Assembly (NCBI RefSeq): GCF_000341085.1 | Contig: NZ_ANBA01000015.1 | Coordinates: forward strand, 1-64,000 | Source of the DNA: Nocardiopsis ganjiahuensis DSM 45031 | GTDB taxonomy: Bacteria > Actinomycetota > Actinomycetes > Streptosporangiales > Streptosporangiaceae | Reading direction: 5' to 3' | DNA: 64,000 nucleotides | Shown here: positions 1-6,885 of the stretch, one piece after another | Numbering within the stretch: position 1 is the stretch's first letter | How the letters are laid out: every line of letters starts with the position of its first letter | The notes under the pieces: model-generated | Told to the model about the DNA's origin: nothing | The model's database searches: none | What the model saw: the letters and a program-made list of their open reading frames with translations, nothing else | Made by a program: the position numbers and the translations under genes

Positions 1-354
1 CAGGTTCTCGTGCCAGGTGGGTGTGGCTCGGGCCAGCCACATCGCGACCGTGAACAGGGCCGGGGCAGCCGAGCGCAGGTGGCGGTTGTACTCGGACTGG
101 CGCGGCAGGCGGGGGAACAGGTGCCCGATCCGGTGCGGGGCCACGCGCATCCAGTGGCGTTCGGAGTCATGGCGCAACAGCACTTGGGCCAGGGCGACGC
201 TGACGAGTTCGGCGTCGTTGAGCAGGCGGGGGGGTCCCGGCCCAGGGCGCGGCTTGTCGGAAGGGATCACGTCATCGTCCAGATGGACGGAGAGTGCTGT
301 CAGAAGGGCGTCAAGGTCTTTGGTCACACTCTGATCCTTGACGCCCTTCGTCAT
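1..354 (-). CDS. IS982-family transposase, N-terminal part (cut by window edge)
   Basis: This is the first 118 codons of a transposase reading leftwards off the window. It starts at an ATG (complement of 352-354) with MTKGVKDQSVTKDLDALLTA. Translating the complement by hand gives an uninterrupted frame containing LLNDAELVSVALAQVLL and a following HWMRVAPHRIGHLFPRLP block. That arrangement (KDLDALLxAL, then a basic linker, LxDxELVxxAxAQxLL, and FPxLPxQxxYNxxLR) is the usual N-terminus of actinobacterial IS982/IS4-like transposases. The catalytic DDE residues would lie beyond the edge, so I cannot tell whether the element is intact. No terminal inverted repeat could be identified with confidence between 355 and 390. 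Confidence 0.8.
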   Translation of the reverse strand, partial: MTKGVKDQSVTKDLDALLTALSVHLDDDVIPSDKPRPGPGPPRLLNDAELVSVALAQVLLRHDSERHWMRVAPHRIGHLFPRLPRQSEYNRHLRSAAPALFTVAMWLARATPTWHENL

Positions 355-390
355 GCCCGCAGGGGTTTCAGGGATTTCCCATCAACGATC

Positions 391-485
391 TAGGAGCGGC
401 TCCGGGGCATAGGAGCGGCTCCGGGGCATAGGGGCGGGTCCGGGGCATAGGGGCGGGTCCGGGGCGTAGGAGCGGGTCCGGAGCG
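391..485. repeat. 19-bp tandem repeat, five copies
   Basis: Five consecutive 19-bp units begin at 391, 410, 429, 448 and 467. Each has the form TAGGRGCGGSTCCGGRGCR. The first two are identical and the rest carry one to three substitutions. The array sits exactly between the transposase start and the stop of the tetR gene, so it is intergenic. It may be a replication-slippage product or a VNTR-like locus at the edge of an IS element. Confidence 0.85.
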
Positions 486-503
486 TAGGGGGCCCGGCCG
501 GGG

Positions 504-1082
504 TCAGGCACCGAGGTCGACGCTCTCCACCACCCTGGTGACCAGCTCGTCCAGGGAGCCCTCGGGGGCGAGCACCCCGGGGAGGGTGAGGTACTCGGTG
601 ACCAGCCAGTTCATGGCCAGGTAGAGCACGATGACGGTGTCGCGGCCGCCCGGCATCCCGGCCTGCTCGTGGAAGGCGAAGTTGGCCTCCAGGTCGGCGC
701 GGACGCGGGCGGTGATGTCCGCGCGCAGTTCGGGGCGGCGGGTGGCCTCGAGCTGGAGCTCGAGGGAGGCGAGGTAGACGCTGGGGTCGGCGGCCAGACG
801 GGTGACCGTGGCGCGCATGACCTCGGCGAGTTTGGCCCGGTCGCGGGGGCCGGTGAGCACGTTGTCCCACTCGGCCTGTCCGGGCATGAAGCGCTCGTAG
901 GTGCGCACGCTGGTCTGGGCGAGCAGGTCCTCGCGACCGGCGAAGTAGTTGGAGGCGGTGCCGACCGGCACACCCGCCCGGGTGTCGACGGCTCGGAAGG
1001 TGAGCCCGCGCGCGCCCTCCTCGGCGAGTGTCTCGATCGCGGCGTCCAGCAGGGCGGCGCGCCGCTCCGGGTTCCTGACCAT
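504..1082 (-). CDS. TetR/AcrR family transcriptional regulator
   Basis: A 192-residue DNA-binding repressor. The N-terminal helix-turn-helix is clear (RRAALLDAAIETLAEEG, then LTFRAVDTRAGVPVGTASNYF at about residues 5-48), followed by an all-helical ligand domain ending in ELVTRVVESVDLGA. The start is placed at the ATG at 1082, because the complement shows an AAAGGGGAG ribosome site just upstream. A longer TTG-initiated frame to 1202 would run through the operator region. It is divergent from the DHFR-like gene at 1211, and the 128-bp gap contains a strong nested palindrome. Auto-repression and control of the neighbour are therefore likely. The inducer is unknown. Confidence 0.9.
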   Translation of the reverse strand: MVRNPERRAALLDAAIETLAEEGARGLTFRAVDTRAGVPVGTASNYFAGREDLLAQTSVRTYERFMPGQAEWDNVLTGPRDRAKLAEVMRATVTRLAADPSVYLASLELQLEATRRPELRADITARVRADLEANFAFHEQAGMPGGRDTVIVLYLAMNWLVTEYLTLPGVLAPEGSLDELVTRVVESVDLGA

Positions 1083-1127
1083 GTTCTTCTCCCCTTTCGC
1101 GGAAAATCTCGAAAAACCTCTTGGCAA

Positions 1128-1175
1128 ACCACTATGTCTGAAGTACTTTACTTGAAGTACTTCAACCATAGTGGT
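1128..1175. promoter_or_regulatory. nested palindromic operator between tetR and DHFR-like gene
   Basis: Outer arms ACCACTATG (1128-1136) and CATAGTGGT (1167-1175) are perfect inverted complements. Inside them AAGTACTT occurs twice (1141-1148 and 1155-1162), each copy self-palindromic. The location in a divergent gap suggests the TetR repressor binds here, perhaps as two dimers. Confidence 0.75.
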
Positions 1176-1210
1176 CAACCGGCCGCAGGAGTACCCCTCC
1201 AAGGAGAAAC

Positions 1211-1819
1211 ATGCGAACCCTCACCTACTTCGCCGCGGTCTCGCTCGACGGCTACGTCTGCGCACCCGACGGCTCCTTCGACTTCTTCCCGAACAGCGAC
1301 GGCACCGGGGACCTCGGGGAGAACGGCGAGTTCCACGTGAACGAGTACCCGGAGCTGCTCCCCACGGTGGCGCGGAACCTCCTCGGCCTGGACGTGCCCA
1401 ACAGGCACTTCGACACCATGCTGCAGGGCCGGGGCTCCTACGACGTCGGCTACAGCCAGGGGATGACCAGCTCCTACCAGCACCTGCGCGAGTACGTCTT
1501 CTCACGCACCCTGCCGGCCGACATCGACCCGAACGTGACGGTCGTGCCCACCGACCCGGTCGGGACCGTCCGCGAACTCAAGAAGGAGGACAGCGGACTC
1601 GGGATCTGCCTGGTCGGCGGACCCACCATCGCCGGGCTCCTGCTGCCGGAGATCGACGAGCTCATGATCAAGCGCTACCCGGTCGTCGCCGGGGCGGGGA
1701 AGACCTTCTTCGAGGGGGCGGCCTTCGACCCGGCCCGCTTCGAGCGGGTGAAGAGCCACCCCTTCGAGAACGGGTGCGACTACACGCTCTTCCGCCGCAC
1801 CACCTCCGGTACGACGTGA
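1211..1819 (+). CDS. dihydrofolate reductase family protein (RibD C-terminal-like)
   Basis: A 202-residue cytoplasmic protein of the RibD_C/DHFR-like fold. It starts MRTLTYFAAVSLDGYVCAPD, where SLDGYV is the family's N-terminal signature. The mid-region GRGSYDVG and C-terminal LVGGPTIAGLLLPEIDEL (about residues 134-151) match the NADPH-binding part of this family. Family members reduce pterin- or pyrimidine-like substrates with NADPH, but most actinobacterial copies have no proven substrate. An AAGGAGAA site lies directly before the ATG. It stands divergent from a TetR gene with a palindromic operator, so expression is probably induced by a small molecule. Confidence 0.88.
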   Translation: MRTLTYFAAVSLDGYVCAPDGSFDFFPNSDGTGDLGENGEFHVNEYPELLPTVARNLLGLDVPNRHFDTMLQGRGSYDVGYSQGMTSSYQHLREYVFSRTLPADIDPNVTVVPTDPVGTVRELKKEDSGLGICLVGGPTIAGLLLPEIDELMIKRYPVVAGAGKTFFEGAAFDPARFERVKSHPFENGCDYTLFRRTTSGTT

Positions 1820-1841
1820 GCGCGCCCGCGCCCGCCCGCCC

Positions 1842-3620
1842 TCACACCGTCCAGCGGTTGGTGATGGGCAGGCGGCGGTCCCGGCTGAGGTTGCGGGAGC
1901 TGATCTTGGTACCGGGCGCGGACTGGCGGCGCTTGTACTCGGCCCGGTCCACCAGCCGGATCACCCGGCGCACCAGCTCCGGGTCGTACCCGGCGAAGAC
2001 CAGCTCCGCCTCGCCCCTGTCCGTACCCACATAGGCGTCCAGGACCGAGTCCAGGAGCACGTAGTCGGGCAGGGAGTCCGCGTCGAGCTGGTCCGGGCTC
2101 AGCTCGGCACTGGGCGGCTTGGAGATCGAGTTCTCCGGGATGGGCGGGGTCAGGCCCTCGCGGGCCGCCTCGGCGTTGCGCCAGACCGACAGCTCCCACA
2201 CCAGGGTCTTCCAGCAGTCCTTGATCGGGGCGAACCCGCCCACCGAGTCACCGTAGAGCGTGGAGTACCCGGTGGCCGCCTCGCTCTTGTTCCCGGTGGC
2301 CAGCACCAGGTGGCCCTCCTGGTTGGACAGCGCCATGAGCAGCGTGCCGCGCACGCGGGCCTGGAGGTTCTCCGACGCCAGCCCGCTCAGCGCCGCGTCG
2401 GCTCCCGCCGTCGCCTGCTCGAAGGCCTCGACCACCGGGGCGATCGGCACCGTGCGGGCAGCGAACCCCTGGCGCTCGGCCAGGTCCTCGGCGTCGGCCA
2501 CCGAGTGCCCGCTGGAGTAGTTGCTGGGCATCAGGATCCCGTGCACCCGCTCCGCGCCCACGGCGTCCACCGCGATGGTCGCGGCCAGAGCCGAGTCGAT
2601 GCCCCCCGAGATCCCCAGGACCACCGACGCGAAGCCGTTCTTGGCCACGTAGTCGCGCAGCCCCGTGACCAGGGCTCGGTAGACCTCCCCGACGTCGGAG
2701 AGGGGGTCCGGGCGCGGGGTCACCGTGTTGGTACGGGGTTCGTAGGCGGGCACGGGCTCGGAGGACAGCGTGCGCCGGACGATCCTGAGCCCGTCCACCA
2801 CCTCGCCGTCGCCGGCCCCCTCCCTGGTGTGGGCCGCCTCGGCCAGCTCCAGGTCGGCGACGAGCAGGTTCTCCTCGAACTGCGGCGCCCGGGCCACCAG
2901 CTCGCCCTCGGCGTCCACCACCAGTGAGTCGCCCTCGAAGACCAGCTCGTCCTGCCCGCCCACCATGTTCACGTACGCCAGGGCCGCGCCGGTCTCGCGG
3001 GCGCGGCGCGAACAGAGTTCGAGGCGCACGTCGTCCTTGTGCCGCTCGTACGGCGAACCGTTCAGGGCGACCAGCAGCCCGACCCGGGCGGCGCGGGCCG
3101 CGGTGACCGGACCGCCGTCCTGCCACAGGTCCTCGCAGACCGCCAGGGCCACGTCGACGCCGCGCACCCGGACCACCGGCAGGGTGTCGCCGGGGACGAA
3201 GTTGCGGTACTCGTCGAAGACCCCGTAGTTGGGGAGGTGGTGTTTGGCGGAGGTGAGCTCGACCCTTCCCCGGTACAGGACGGCGACCGCGTTCTGCGGC
3301 GCCCCGGAGGGCTGGCCGTACCGCTCCCCCGGCCCCTCCCTGCGGGAGAGGAAGCCCACCACGACCGGGAGTCCACCCAGGCCCTCGGCGTCCAGGTCGG
3401 CTGCCAGGGCACGGGTGGCCCGAACGGACGCCGACACGAAGGAGTCGCGCAGGGCGAGGTCCTCCACCGGGTATCCGGTGACGATCATCTCCGGGAGCAC
3501 CACCAGGTGGGCGCCCTCCTCGGCGGCTCCACGGGCGGACTCCACCACGAGCCGGACGTTTCCTTCCAGGTCACCCACGGTGGGGTTGACCTGGGCCAGT
3601 GCGATTCTCAGCTGTGCCAC
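1842..3620 (-). CDS. nadE: glutamine-dependent NAD(+) synthetase
   Basis: A 592-residue bifunctional enzyme making NAD from nicotinic acid adenine dinucleotide, ATP and glutamine. The N-terminal glutaminase (nitrilase fold) has its catalytic triad visible: E44 in VVLPEM, K126 in SAKHHLPNYG and C162 in LAVCEDLW. The C-terminal synthetase has the P-loop SGGIDS at 338-343 and a YSTLYGDSVGGFAPIKD segment. The length matches actinobacterial NadE. The start chosen is a GTG at 3620 giving VAQLRIALAQVNPTVGD, since upstream in-frame sequence is intergenic in character. It is divergent from the glutamine synthetase gene, an arrangement I recall from other actinobacteria. Confidence 0.96.
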   Translation of the reverse strand: MAQLRIALAQVNPTVGDLEGNVRLVVESARGAAEEGAHLVVLPEMIVTGYPVEDLALRDSFVSASVRATRALAADLDAEGLGGLPVVVGFLSRREGPGERYGQPSGAPQNAVAVLYRGRVELTSAKHHLPNYGVFDEYRNFVPGDTLPVVRVRGVDVALAVCEDLWQDGGPVTAARAARVGLLVALNGSPYERHKDDVRLELCSRRARETGAALAYVNMVGGQDELVFEGDSLVVDAEGELVARAPQFEENLLVADLELAEAAHTREGAGDGEVVDGLRIVRRTLSSEPVPAYEPRTNTVTPRPDPLSDVGEVYRALVTGLRDYVAKNGFASVVLGISGGIDSALAATIAVDAVGAERVHGILMPSNYSSGHSVADAEDLAERQGFAARTVPIAPVVEAFEQATAGADAALSGLASENLQARVRGTLLMALSNQEGHLVLATGNKSEAATGYSTLYGDSVGGFAPIKDCWKTLVWELSVWRNAEAAREGLTPPIPENSISKPPSAELSPDQLDADSLPDYVLLDSVLDAYVGTDRGEAELVFAGYDPELVRRVIRLVDRAEYKRRQSAPGTKISSRNLSRDRRLPITNRWTV

Positions 3621-3781
3621 GCCCCCGAGCCTAGTCACCCCGTGTTTCGGCGGGTGGACGCTCCCCGGCCGGCCGCCCGACGGATTCCGGGCCGGTTTCC
3701 TCGGCCCGGGGTGGCCCGGAACCCCGCTGCCAGAGGTCATAATGCGTGTGCGGGGAACGGACCGGGCAGGCTGGTTGGCGT

Positions 3782-3810
3782 GTGCGGAAATACCCTGGAA
3801 ATATCCGCAC
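3782..3810. promoter_or_regulatory. inverted repeat upstream of glnA2
   Basis: GTGCGGA (3782-3788) and TCCGCAC (3804-3810) are perfect inverted complements flanking two direct copies of GGAAATA. It lies about 90 bp before the glutamine synthetase start. It does not resemble the GlnR box as I know it, so another regulator is possible. Confidence 0.4.
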
Positions 3811-3899
3811 GGCAGACTGGTCCTGGGACAACGCGTCCGGCTCGGCTCCGCACCACGCGGACCGGGTCCGGGACCGACCGGCATCGAGGAAGGTTGAAC

Positions 3900-5261
3900 G
3901 TGAATCGACAGCAGGAATTCGTGCTCCGCACGTTGGAGGAGCGCGACATCCGGTTCGTGCGGCTGTGGTTCACCGACGTGCTCGGGTACCTCAAGTCCGT
4001 CGCGGTCGCACCCGCCGAACTGGAGGCGGCCTTCTCCGAGGGCATCGGGTTCGACGGTTCCGCCATCGAGGGTTTCGCCCGGGTCTACGAGGCCGACATG
4101 CTCGCCCAGCCCGACCCCTCCACCTTCCAGGTACTGCCCTGGCGCAACGAGCCGCACGGCACCGCCCGCATGTACTGCGACATCCTCATGCCCGACGGCT
4201 CGCCGTCCCCGGCGGACCCGCGGCACGTGCTCAAGCGGCAGCTCAGCAAGGCCTCCGACCTCGGGTTCACGTTCTACACGCACCCCGAGATCGAGTTCTA
4301 CCTCCTGAAGAAGTTCCCCGAGCACGGCGAGTTCCCCGAGCCGAACGACTCCGGCGGCTACTTCGACCACACCCCGCACAACAGCGCCCACGACTTCCGG
4401 CGCAACGCGATCAACATGCTCGAGGCCATGGGCATCTCGGTGGAGTTCAGCCACCACGAGGGCGGCCCCGGCCAGCAGGAGATCGACCTGCGCTACGCGG
4501 ACGCGCTCACCACCGCCGACAACATCATGACCTTCCGGCTCGTGATGAAGGAGGTGGCGATGGAGCAGGACGTGTACGCCACCTTCATGCCCAAGCCCTT
4601 CACCGAGTACCCGGGGTCGGGCATGCACACCCACCTCTCCCTCTTCGAGGGCGACCGCAACGCCTTCTACGAGCCCGGTGCCGACTTCCAGCTCTCCAAG
4701 GTCGGGCGCGGCTTCATCGCCGGCCTCCTCCGCCACGCGGACGAGATCGCGGCCGTCACCAACCAGTGGGTCAACTCCTACAAGCGGATCTGGGACGACC
4801 CGGCCGCCTCCGCCGGCATGGGCGGCGAAGCCCCCGCCTACATCTGCTGGGGCCACAACAACCGCTCCGCGCTCGTGCGCGTGCCGATGTACAAGCCCGG
4901 AAAGTCGAACTCCAGCCGCATCGAGATCCGCTCGCTGGACAGCTCGGCCAACCCGTACCTGGCCTACGCGGTGATCCTGGCCGCGGGCCTCAAGGGCATC
5001 GAGGAGGGCTACGAACTGCCCCCGGGCGCCGAGGACGACGTCTGGGCCCTCACCGACGCCGAGCGCCGCGCCCTGGGCATCAAGCCCCTGCCCCAGAGCC
5101 TGGACGAGGCGCTGCGCCTCATGGAGAACAGCGAACTGGTCGCCGAGACCCTCGGCGAGCACGTGTTCGACTTCTTCCTGCGCAACAAGAAGGCGGAGTG
5201 GAACTCCTACCGCCGCCAGGTCACCCCGTACGAGCTCCAGCGGTACCTGCCCACGCTCTAG
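3900..5261 (+). CDS. glnA2: glutamine synthetase-like enzyme, GlnA2 type
   Basis: A 453-residue member of the glutamine synthetase family. It starts at GTG 3900 after an AGGAAGG site. Motifs include GFDGSAIEGFARV near residue 47, the metal and glutamate site THPEIEFYLLK, and a MHTHLSLF stretch. The usual adenylylation loop NLYDLP is absent (here KPLPQSLDEAL), so it is not a GlnE-controlled GlnA1. The sequence strongly resembles Streptomyces GlnA2 as I remember it, which has been reported to act as a gamma-glutamylpolyamine synthetase rather than in ammonia assimilation. That role here is inference. An unusual inverted repeat precedes it, and a hairpin terminator follows. Confidence 0.93.
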   Translation: MNRQQEFVLRTLEERDIRFVRLWFTDVLGYLKSVAVAPAELEAAFSEGIGFDGSAIEGFARVYEADMLAQPDPSTFQVLPWRNEPHGTARMYCDILMPDGSPSPADPRHVLKRQLSKASDLGFTFYTHPEIEFYLLKKFPEHGEFPEPNDSGGYFDHTPHNSAHDFRRNAINMLEAMGISVEFSHHEGGPGQQEIDLRYADALTTADNIMTFRLVMKEVAMEQDVYATFMPKPFTEYPGSGMHTHLSLFEGDRNAFYEPGADFQLSKVGRGFIAGLLRHADEIAAVTNQWVNSYKRIWDDPAASAGMGGEAPAYICWGHNNRSALVRVPMYKPGKSNSSRIEIRSLDSSANPYLAYAVILAAGLKGIEEGYELPPGAEDDVWALTDAERRALGIKPLPQSLDEALRLMENSELVAETLGEHVFDFFLRNKKAEWNSYRRQVTPYELQRYLPTL

Positions 5262-5275
5262 GGCCGGGTGCGAAG

Positions 5276-5314
5276 CGGCGGGCCCGTCCTCCTTCCCGGG
5301 GACGGGCACCGCCG
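5276..5314 (+). terminator. hairpin after glnA2
   Basis: GCCCGTCC (5282-5289) pairs with GGACGGGC (5300-5307). An outer CGGCGG/CCGCCG pair at 5276-5281 and 5309-5314 extends the stem. It lies 15 bp after the stop codon. Confidence 0.75.
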
Positions 5315-5371
5315 AACGCGACGTCCGAAAACCGCCAGCACGCGCGCGGCCGGCCGCGCGAGAATTCGGTC

Positions 5372-6013
5372 ATGACCACCGAAGCGCGGGGCATCCGCAT
5401 CCGGCACCGCGGGCACGAGCCGCAGGTCCACCCCACCGCCTACGTCGCACCGACGGCCACGCTCGTCGGTGACGTCCGCGTGGGGCCGAGGGCGCGGGTG
5501 ATGTACGGTGCGGTGCTCGACGCCGAGGGAGCCCGGATCGAGGTCGGGGAGGCCTCGGTGATCTGCGAGAACGCGGTGTTGCGCGGGTCCGCGGTCGCCG
5601 GCGACCAGCCGGTGCTCGTCGGTGACCACGTCTTCGTGGGGCCGCATGCCACGCTGCTGGGCTGCGAGGTCGGCAGGTGCGTCTACGCGGCGACCGCGGC
5701 GACGGTCCTGCAGGGCGCGCGGCTGGGGGCCGGATCGGTCGTCGCCGTCGGCGCGCTCGTCCACGCGCGCACCGTGGTGCCGGAGGAGTTCTTCGTACCG
5801 CCGCACACCGTGGCGCTCGACGCGCCGGTGCGGCTGCTGGCCCCGGGTGATCCGGAACTGGCCGAGGCCGTCGAACGGGTGGGCTTCGCGCAGGTGGCGT
5901 TCGGCGTCGACGAGGACTGGACCGACCGGATCAACCGGTACGAGCGCGTCGCGGAGGTGCGCGTCGCCGAGTTCGGCGCACACGCGGACGACGAGCTTCC
6001 GGACATCGGCTAG
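5372..6013 (+). CDS. gamma-carbonic anhydrase/acetyltransferase-like left-handed beta-helix protein
   Basis: A 213-residue protein with hexapeptide repeats characteristic of a left-handed beta-helix (VAPTATLVGDVRVGPRARV, then GDHVFVGPHATLLGCEVG and LGAGSVVAVGALV), the fold of YrdA/PaaY-type gamma carbonic anhydrases. In catalytic members one zinc histidine sits in an HGC motif. Here the corresponding text is LLGC (about residues 95-98), and H92 is shifted in GPH. Metal binding may therefore be altered and the protein may act as a scaffold or acyltransferase. The C-terminal 60 residues form a helical tail with RINRYERVAEVR. The ATG at 5372 is chosen because the preceding 110 bp are intergenic. 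Confidence 0.82.
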   Translation: MTTEARGIRIRHRGHEPQVHPTAYVAPTATLVGDVRVGPRARVMYGAVLDAEGARIEVGEASVICENAVLRGSAVAGDQPVLVGDHVFVGPHATLLGCEVGRCVYAATAATVLQGARLGAGSVVAVGALVHARTVVPEEFFVPPHTVALDAPVRLLAPGDPELAEAVERVGFAQVAFGVDEDWTDRINRYERVAEVRVAEFGAHADDELPDIG

Positions 6014-6158
6014 GGCCTCACCGGCGGCCGTTGTGCTGTGGTGGGGCGAGGCGCCGTCCGGGTTCCGCTCCGGCACGCGTGTCCGGCGAGCCGGATCCGG
6101 GCGTCAGCCGTGCTGGTGTCGGAGCGGTATTCCCGATCCCGTTGACAAGCACGTCACA

Positions 6159-6172
6159 TACCCCCGGGGGTA
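6159..6172. promoter_or_regulatory. CsoR/CstR-like operator before the rhodanese gene
   Basis: TACCCCCGGGGGTA is a perfect 14-bp palindrome with AT flanks. It resembles the operators of CsoR-family repressors, including the persulfide sensor CstR. A TTGACA (6142-6147) and a TAGTAT (6171-6176) flank it, so binding would block transcription of the sulfurtransferase at 6283. No CsoR-family gene is in the window. Confidence 0.7.
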
Positions 6173-6282
6173 GTATTCCTATCAGGGTGGTCGACTATCC
6201 CCGTTCCGGCTGCCCGCCCGCTGCCTTCGTCCCTTCTGCCCGATTCCTCTGACCGGACAGCACTGCCAGGAGCCAGACACAC

Positions 6283-6861
6283 ATGAGCAAGTCCGTCGAC
6301 GTAGCGACCGTCCACGCCCGGGTCGAGAGCAACTCCGCCCCGCTTCTGGTGGACGTGCGCACCCCCGCGGAGTTCGAGAGTTCGCACATCCCCGGCGCCA
6401 TCAACCTCCCCCTGGGCCGACTCGACCAGCACGCCGGGCGCGTGGCCAGGGACGCCTCCGAACAGGTCGTCCTGGTCTGCCAGTCCGGCCCGCGCGCCGA
6501 ACAGGCCCAGGACAGGCTGGCCGCCGCCGGCCTGACCGACACCGTGGTGATGGCGGGCGGCATGAACGCCTGGACCGCCGCCGACGGCCCGACCGTGCAC
6601 GGTCGGGAGCGGTGGGGCCTGGAGCGCCAGGTGCGCCTGATCGCCGGTTCGATCGTGCTGGTCACGGCACTGCTGAGCCTGTGGTGGACCCCCGCCGTGT
6701 TCGTCGCCGCCTTCATCGGCGCCGGGCTGACCTTCGCCGGCCTGACCAACACCTGCGGCATGGCACTCGTGCTCGCCAAGCTGCCCTACAACCAGCCGGT
6801 CGACAGGGTGGACGTTGAGGCCTCGCTGGCCCGGATCAGCCGGGCCGGTTCCCGGGCCTGA
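6283..6861 (+). CDS. rhodanese domain protein with C-terminal membrane domain (DUF2892-like)
   Basis: A 192-residue sulfurtransferase of the YgaP type. Residues 1-105 are a single rhodanese domain: LLVDVRTPAEF near 21, active-site loop VLVCQSGPRA with the sulfur-accepting Cys at 66, and VVMAGGMNAW. Residues 118-170 hold two transmembrane helices with TNTCGMA following them, as in the inner-membrane DUF2892 domain. It would move sulfane sulfur at the membrane. The CsoR/CstR-like palindrome about 110 bp upstream fits control by reactive sulfur species. It ends convergently with the LuxR gene. Confidence 0.92.
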   Translation: MSKSVDVATVHARVESNSAPLLVDVRTPAEFESSHIPGAINLPLGRLDQHAGRVARDASEQVVLVCQSGPRAEQAQDRLAAAGLTDTVVMAGGMNAWTAADGPTVHGRERWGLERQVRLIAGSIVLVTALLSLWWTPAVFVAAFIGAGLTFAGLTNTCGMALVLAKLPYNQPVDRVDVEASLARISRAGSRA

Positions 6862-6885
6862 CCCGGGATCCCGGCGGTCCGGGGC

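Noticed and set aside
10..393. Two plus-strand ORFs at the left edge
   Set aside because: The complement encodes an IS982-type transposase N-terminus with clear motifs; the plus-strand products resemble nothing.
6863..6874. Palindrome CCGGGATCCCGG as a terminator between rhodanese and LAL genes
   Set aside because: It has no loop or T-tract and is short; such a sequence is common at this GC content.
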